Source of the DNA: Treponema sp.
GTDB lineage: Bacteria; Spirochaetota; Spirochaetia; Treponematales; Breznakiellaceae
Assembly (NCBI GenBank): GCA_031280065.1
Contig: JAITHH010000163.1
Location: forward strand, 1-16,203
DNA length: 16,203 nt
Direction: 5' to 3'
The translations under genes and the position numbers were made by a program. This document shows positions 14,071 through 16,203 of this stretch, in pieces (the stretch's first letter is position 1; each line of letters opens with the position of its first letter). The notes beneath the pieces were generated by a model. It saw only the letters and a program-made list of their open reading frames with translations, was not told the origin of the DNA and did no database searches.

Positions 14071-14099
14071 AGCATACCGCGAAACGGGGCCTGTGTAAA
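14071..14099 (-). promoter_or_regulatory. Predicted prfB promoter
   Basis: On the minus strand TTTACA (14099-14094, 5 of 6), a 17-nt spacer and TATGCT (14076-14071). ATG 14063 lies 7 nt after the -10 box, so the transcript would begin at or next to the start codon. Further upstream is a perfect CTGATT-A-AATCAG palindrome at 14131-14143 of unknown role. Confidence 0.6.
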
Positions 14100-14194
14100 G
14101 CCTATCCTCCGCTCACGGGCAAGGGAAACGCTGATTAAATCAGGGGTTTTAACACAGTCCACGGATTGCGAACCTTCGGTTCGGTACGGATTTA

Positions 14195-14273
14195 AACCGC
14201 AGATGACACAGATTAACACTGATATTGTTTCTACTCATCTGTGCCATCCTTTTTATCCGCGTAATCTGCGGTT
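14195..14273. repeat. 79-bp palindromic dispersed-type element
   Basis: The ends AACCGCAGAT (14195-14204) and ATCTGCGGTT (14264-14273) are perfect inverted repeats; the 19-bp arms match at about 16 of 19. The interior is AT-rich without coding potential. Sequences with this ATCTGTG/ATCTGCGGTT pattern occur as dispersed elements in many bacterial genomes (recollection, not checked). Its right edge coincides with the stop codon of antitoxin 1. A small hairpin, CGAACC-TTC-GGTTCG, lies just outside at 14169-14183. Confidence 0.65.
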
Positions 14274-14509
14274 CACCTGGCAACGGTTTTTTTTACCGCG
14301 GAAAACGCCTGCCTGCGGCAGGCAGCAGCCTTGATTGAAAGATAATCGGCGGTAAAACGGTCAATCGTTATCGTATAGGCAATACCGTGATCAGCGGCTG
14401 CTTTGGTACACCGCGTAAAATACCCTGTTCCATTCGGGCCGGGGCGGGGAGGATTTTTTGTCCATTTCTCGTCCAGCCTGGCCGCGTCTTCATCGGTCAT
14501 TTTTGTCAT
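14273..14509 (-). CDS. Putative antitoxin 1, C-terminally truncated
   Basis: A 78-residue protein whose N-terminus (MTDEDAARLDEKWTKN and the PGPNGTGYF segment) is paralogous to two other small proteins at 14959-15210 and 15295-15525. Both relatives end with a TPAEIIG...REKIA helix, resembling the C-terminal part of BrnA or CopG-like antitoxins. Here that segment is replaced after about residue 62 by unrelated codons that run through a GCCTGCC-TGC-GGCAGGC hairpin (14307-14323) and stop at the edge of the 79-bp element. The GAGGAG ribosome site lies in the end of the toxin 1 gene, and its ATG shares one base with the toxin stop (TAATG). Probably a decayed antitoxin; function is inferred from pairing and paralogy. 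Confidence 0.6.
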   Translation of the reverse strand: MTKMTDEDAARLDEKWTKNPPRPGPNGTGYFTRCTKAAADHGIAYTITIDRFTADYLSIKAAACRRQAFSAVKKTVAR

Positions 14510-14784
14510 TACTGCTCCTCTGGTTTTAACAAGTGGTGATAGATACTACTGCATGGCATTGCATGGTATACATTTATATGATATTCGCCCATAACATTGT
14601 ATAATATTTCAATAGGATTGGCTCTGCGGTTAAAGCCGACGAGCAAATATTTATCCCGTGCATCGTCATCTTCGGGTTCATACAGCAGACCGTCGTAAAC
14701 AGCTGTGTCAAAAGCCTTCCGAATATCCACTTCGTCCACACCGTGTTTGAAAGCTTCGGGATTGAACTCAATAATGATGTCCAT
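14509..14784 (-). CDS. Putative BrnT-like toxin 1
   Basis: A 91-residue protein starting MDIIIEFNPEAFKHGVDEVD. It is paralogous to the protein at 15535-15789: both share F-KHGV-E-x-I near the N-terminus, a KY-x-x-x-GF strand, a P/L-x-EI-x-YN strand and a V-x-V-[FY]HAM strand. The layout (KHGV, central strands, C-terminal basic tail) and the toxin-before-antitoxin order resemble BrnT ribonuclease toxins. The terminal HAM is followed by PCS here, whereas toxin 2 has KCR, so a conserved basic pair is missing. TATACT lies exactly 6 nt before ATG 14784 and no strong ribosome site is present. The frame stays open upstream into an antitoxin fragment. The BrnT relationship is tentative. Confidence 0.6.
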   Translation of the reverse strand: MDIIIEFNPEAFKHGVDEVDIRKAFDTAVYDGLLYEPEDDDARDKYLLVGFNRRANPIEILYNVMGEYHINVYHAMPCSSIYHHLLKPEEQ

Positions 14785-14844
14785 AATTCCAGTATACGAC
14801 CTATCGCTTTTCTCGTCCAGCTTGGCTGCTGCTTCATCGGTCAT
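14785..14844 (-). pseudogene. Antitoxin N-terminal fragment fused in frame to toxin 1
   Basis: Twenty codons from ATG 14844 read MTDEAAAKLDEKSDRSYTGI and run directly into ATG 14784 of toxin 1. The first twelve residues match the N-terminus of antitoxin 1 (MTDEDAARLDEK) at both protein and DNA level, so this is a duplicated fragment left by recombination. It has its own TATACT (14856-14851) 6 nt before the ATG, so a 111-residue fusion may be made. Confidence 0.6.
14791..14814 (-). promoter_or_regulatory. Predicted leaderless promoter of toxin 1
   Basis: TATACT at 14796-14791 is followed by six bases and then ATG 14784. TGGACG (4 of 6 to TTGACA) lies 17 nt upstream inside the antitoxin fragment. 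Initiation 7 nt after the -10 would fall on the A of ATG. Confidence 0.5.
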
Positions 14845-14880
14845 TTTTTGAGTATAGCTCATTTCCGGCAAAAGGTTAGC

Positions 14881-14938
14881 CCAGGCAGGCATCAATACAG
14901 CACGGTTTTTTCTTTGCCGGGAACACGGCATCGAGCGC
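14881..14938 (-). repeat. Module repeat, copy A (left part only)
   Basis: Matches 15841-15898 at 54 of 58 positions. It starts with CCAGGCAGGC, contains CGGTTTTTTCTTTGCCGG and ends in GAGCGC. It lies upstream of the antitoxin fragment and toxin 1 on their coding strand, mirroring the position of copy B upstream of toxin 2. Confidence 0.85.
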
Positions 14939-14958
14939 CAGGCGGCTGTGCGTTGCCG

Positions 14959-15210
14959 CTATGTTTCGGCGGCGGCGGCAATTTTTTCCCGCGCCCAATC
15001 GCCAATGATTTCCGCCGGGGTTTTGCGGCTGGCTATCGCTTTAGCAGCCAGATACTCATAGGATAAGTTGTCAATGGCTATTATGTGGGCGGCATTTTGG
15101 GCCGCTTTACGTTTTGCGATAAAGCCTGACCCGTTAGGGCCAATTTTAGGGGTAGTTTCCGTCCATTTTTTATCAAGCGCAAACGCTTCTGCTTCGGTCA
15201 TTCTAGCCAT
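14959..15210 (-). CDS. Orphan putative antitoxin (paralogue of antitoxins 1 and 2)
   Basis: An 83-residue protein, starting at 15210 with GAGGAG 6 nt upstream. It shares MTEAEAFALDKKWTET, the GPNGSGF segment and the C-terminal SRKTPAEIIGDWAREKIAA helix with its two neighbours, and so shows the intact C-terminus that antitoxin 1 has lost. No BrnT-like toxin frame lies directly upstream; 84 bases, including repeat copy C, separate it from antitoxin 2. It may be the survivor of a third module or a solitary antitoxin that neutralises the neighbouring toxins. An in-frame ATG at 15264 is rejected because the ribosome site clearly serves 15210. Confidence 0.65.
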   Translation of the reverse strand: MARMTEAEAFALDKKWTETTPKIGPNGSGFIAKRKAAQNAAHIIAIDNLSYEYLAAKAIASRKTPAEIIGDWAREKIAAAAET

Positions 15211-15262
15211 TGTTTTCTCCTCTTGTTGCGATAAGCGATACATTAAAATAGTGGTAAAGCCC

Positions 15263-15296
15263 AAAACCAGTGCCTGACACCGTTCCGCGTTAGCCT
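15263..15296 (-). repeat. Module repeat, copy C (right part only)
   Basis: Thirty-four bases identical to 15899-15932, from AAAACCAGTGCC to CGCGTTAGCCT. It overlaps the last base pairs of antitoxin 2's stop codon region and lies between antitoxin 2 and the orphan antitoxin. It contains GTGCCTGACAC, itself a small dyad. Confidence 0.88.
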
Positions 15297-15525
15297 ACAG
15301 CGTAACCGCGATTTTTTCGCGTACCATTTTACCGATAACTTCCGCCGGAGTTTGGTTCGTTGCCTCGGCGCGGGAGAGAATATAATTTGCCGCAACGTTA
15401 TCAAGGGAATCCAATAGGGCGCGCTGGCGGGCAAAAACACCGGGCCGGGAAAAATTGACCTGCGGGGTTGTGTTTGTCCAGCGCTCATCCAGCGCATCGT
15501 ATTCTTCATCGGTCATATCAGCCAT
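15295..15525 (-). CDS. Putative antitoxin 2 (partner of toxin 2)
   Basis: A 76-residue protein starting at 15525 with a strong AGGAGGAG site 3 nt upstream, overlapping the toxin 2 stop region. It shows MTDEEYDALDERWTNTTPQ at the N-terminus, then a helical middle, and NQTPAEVIGKMVREKIAV at the C-terminus, the pattern shared with the other two copies and reminiscent of antitoxins with a C-terminal DNA-binding or dimerising helix pair. It starts 9 nt after the toxin stop, so the two are co-transcribed, toxin first, as in brnTA. By family logic it would bind and block toxin 2 and repress the operon; neither is shown directly here. Confidence 0.66.
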   Translation of the reverse strand: MADMTDEEYDALDERWTNTTPQVNFSRPGVFARQRALLDSLDNVAANYILSRAEATNQTPAEVIGKMVREKIAVTL

Positions 15526-15534
15526 AGTCTCCTC

Positions 15535-15789
15535 CTATATGCCTACCATAGCGCAAAACTGCTTCCTGCACTTCATCGCGTGAAACACCTTGACTGTCTG
15601 ATAGTCAATATGGTTATACATTATCTCAAGCAAGTTACCGGATTTATCAAAGCCGATAGAAATATACTTGGTTTCATCGGCTTCTTCAATAATACCGTCA
15701 GCAATATGGTTTAGCAGTACCCATCGAATGTTTTCTTCAGTTACACCATGTTTAAACACCGATGGTATAAAAACGATCTCCGGATCCAT
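15535..15789 (-). CDS. Putative BrnT-like toxin 2
   Basis: An 84-residue protein beginning MDPEIVFIPSVFKHGVTEEN, with KYISIGFDKSGNLLEIMYN in the middle and VKVFHAMKCRKQF near the end. This intact copy keeps the KCRK basic cluster lost in toxin 1, and in the BrnT fold C-terminal basic residues contribute to the RNase site. It precedes its antitoxin by 9 nt. TATACT at 15801-15796 lies 6 nt before ATG 15789, with no Shine-Dalgarno, suggesting a leaderless message, whereas the antitoxin has a very strong ribosome site. This would favour antitoxin translation. The activity is inferred; BrnT similarity is partial, and a related uncharacterised toxin family is equally possible. Confidence 0.64.
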   Translation of the reverse strand: MDPEIVFIPSVFKHGVTEENIRWVLLNHIADGIIEEADETKYISIGFDKSGNLLEIMYNHIDYQTVKVFHAMKCRKQFCAMVGI

Positions 15790-15795
15790 AGCTAT

Positions 15796-15801
15796 AGTAT
15801 A
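15796..15801 (-). promoter_or_regulatory. -10 box of toxin 2, leaderless geometry
   Basis: TATACT on the minus strand exactly 6 nt upstream of ATG 15789. No good -35 is seen 16-18 nt further up (TTTTAT is the best). The same TATACT-N6-ATG spacing occurs at toxin 1 and at the antitoxin fragment. Confidence 0.5.
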
Positions 15802-15834
15802 ATGAAAAAGAGCGGGAAATAAAAGAGACTATAT

Positions 15835-15932
15835 CCTGCCCCAGGCAGGCTTCCATACAGCGCGGTTTTTTCTTTGCCGGGAACACGGCATCGGGCGCAA
15901 AACCAGTGCCTGACACCGTTCCGCGTTAGCCT
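15835..15932 (-). repeat. Module repeat, copy B (complete)
   Basis: The only copy with both halves: 15841-15898 matches copy A and 15899-15932 matches copy C exactly. Its edge has a CCTGCC-CCA-GGCAGG hairpin at 15835-15849, and related CAGGCAGGC sequence lies at the truncated end of antitoxin 1. The 317-nt gap 15790-16106 otherwise holds no supported gene. A minus-strand frame of 62 codons through it is made of the repeat itself and is not annotated. Confidence 0.85.
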
Positions 15933-16010
15933 TACCGGTAATGGAAGCCCGCGAGGAGTGGAAAACCGGAACCGCCGCCCTGTTTGGGGAAAGCGCCTTA
16001 CGCTGATACG

Positions 16011-16039
16011 TTGACAACTTTATTTTTATACATTATTTT
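16011..16039 (+). promoter_or_regulatory. Promoter of the hicB-like gene
   Basis: A perfect TTGACA at 16011-16016, a 17-nt spacer and TATTTT at 16034-16039 (4 of 6). The start point would be near 16046, a few bases before the hairpin at 16050. Confidence 0.7.
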
Positions 16040-16049
16040 TGAGGTAAAC

Positions 16050-16085
16050 GAGCCTGTTCTAAAACTTCAGTTTTGGAACAGGCTC
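16050..16085 (+). repeat. Strong hairpin in the hicB leader
   Basis: GAGCCTGTTCTAAAAC (16050-16065) and GTTTTGGAACAGGCTC (16070-16085) form a 16-bp stem with one T-G pair and loop TTCA. It fills most of the predicted 5' leader, yet leaves the GGAG ribosome site at 16098-16101 free. No T-run follows, so it is not an obvious terminator; it may be a dispersed repeat or an mRNA-stabilising 5' stem. Confidence 0.7.
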
Positions 16086-16106
16086 AAACCATCGTGTGGA
16101 GAAAAA

Positions 16107-16203
16107 ATGAGTTTTAGAGGTACGATAATAATAAAACGTGAGGAAGAATGGTTTGTCGCAACCTGTCTTGAAAATAATATCGCTTCACAGGGAAAAACAA
16201 TTG
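16107..16203 (+). CDS. hicB: HicB-type antitoxin, N-terminal part only
   Basis: Runs off the end of the window; 32 codons are visible. The sequence starts MSFRGTIIIKREEEWFVATC and continues to ASQGKTI, the beginning of the HicB fold (usually a strand ending in WYVA.CPEL followed by SQGKTxEEA). GGAG at 16098-16101 lies 5 nt before ATG 16107. HicB neutralises HicA, a small mRNA interferase. No hicA frame is found in the 317 bases upstream on this strand, so hicA, if present, must follow. A solitary HicB-domain protein is the alternative. It extends the toxin-antitoxin character of the right end of the window. Confidence 0.72.
   Translation, partial: MSFRGTIIIKREEEWFVATCLENNIASQGKTI

Noticed and set aside
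14131..14143. CTGATT-A-AATCAG palindrome upstream of prfB as an operator
   Set aside because: A single short AT-rich palindrome more than 30 nt upstream of the predicted -35; no regulator or second copy to support it.
14785..14931. Longer start for toxin 1 at 14931
   Set aside because: The added N-terminus is repeat copy A and the antitoxin fragment; no ribosome site at 14931.
14195..15932. CRISPR array
   Set aside because: The repeats are few, of different length and irregularly spaced, with genes between them; no cas genes.
14870..15935. Integron-like cassette array with attC sites (GTTAGCC beside each module repeat)
   Set aside because: The core does not fit GTTRRRY at the sixth base, no matching RYYYAAC partner is spaced as in attC, and no integrase gene is visible. 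The modules also carry two genes each.
15829..16017. Minus-strand frame of 62 codons upstream of toxin 2
   Set aside because: Its second half is the module repeat, it has no convincing ribosome site, and the same repeat is read in a different context at copy A.

Overview
The window (about 16.2 kb) looks like chromosome from a fairly GC-rich spirochaete, probably Treponema-like, possibly of the insect-gut lineages. This is an inference from the gene mix: a eukaryote-type NADP isocitrate dehydrogenase, a flagellin-glycosylation-type DUF115 protein, a FliL-like protein, a LysM/M23 peptidase with a long N-terminal extension, and small toxin-antitoxin genes amid dispersed repeats. No 16S rRNA or species marker is present.

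Layout. 1-1751: class II fructose-bisphosphate aldolase, a GC hairpin, then an AzlC-type permease without a visible AzlD. 1755-2850: an accessory patch with terminator-like hairpins, a small Cys-rich lipoprotein on the minus strand, an XRE regulator with operator-like repeats upstream, and the C-terminal remnant of a transposase. 2850-3496: a cupin protein with an extended -10 promoter, tRNA-Asp(GTC) with a promoter and strong terminator, and convergent tRNA-Pro(CGG). 3610-4809: icd, whose 3' end overlaps a minus-strand group made of a LysM/M23 cell-wall peptidase and two microproteins. 6960-9274: divergent from that peptidase, a very compact signal peptidase I overlaps a class B penicillin-binding protein by ATGA. 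9354-12941: a DUF115/Maf-like protein, an MscS channel and a FliL-like protein. 12938-14063 (minus): prfB with an intact programmed +1 frameshift.

14100-16203 is different: lower GC, repeat-rich, with few housekeeping genes. It holds two toxin-first pairs of BrnT-like toxin and putative antitoxin, an orphan third antitoxin, an in-frame antitoxin fragment ahead of toxin 1, shared repeat segments between modules, a 79-bp palindromic element, and the start of a HicB-type antitoxin with a strong hairpin in its leader.

The most interesting signals are in this right-hand island. The toxin genes and the antitoxin fragment all show TATACT exactly 6 nt before ATG, the geometry of leaderless transcripts, whereas the antitoxins have strong Shine-Dalgarno sites. 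Repeats shared by the modules suggest cassette-like duplication and decay. lepB and prfB show similar -10-to-ATG geometry.
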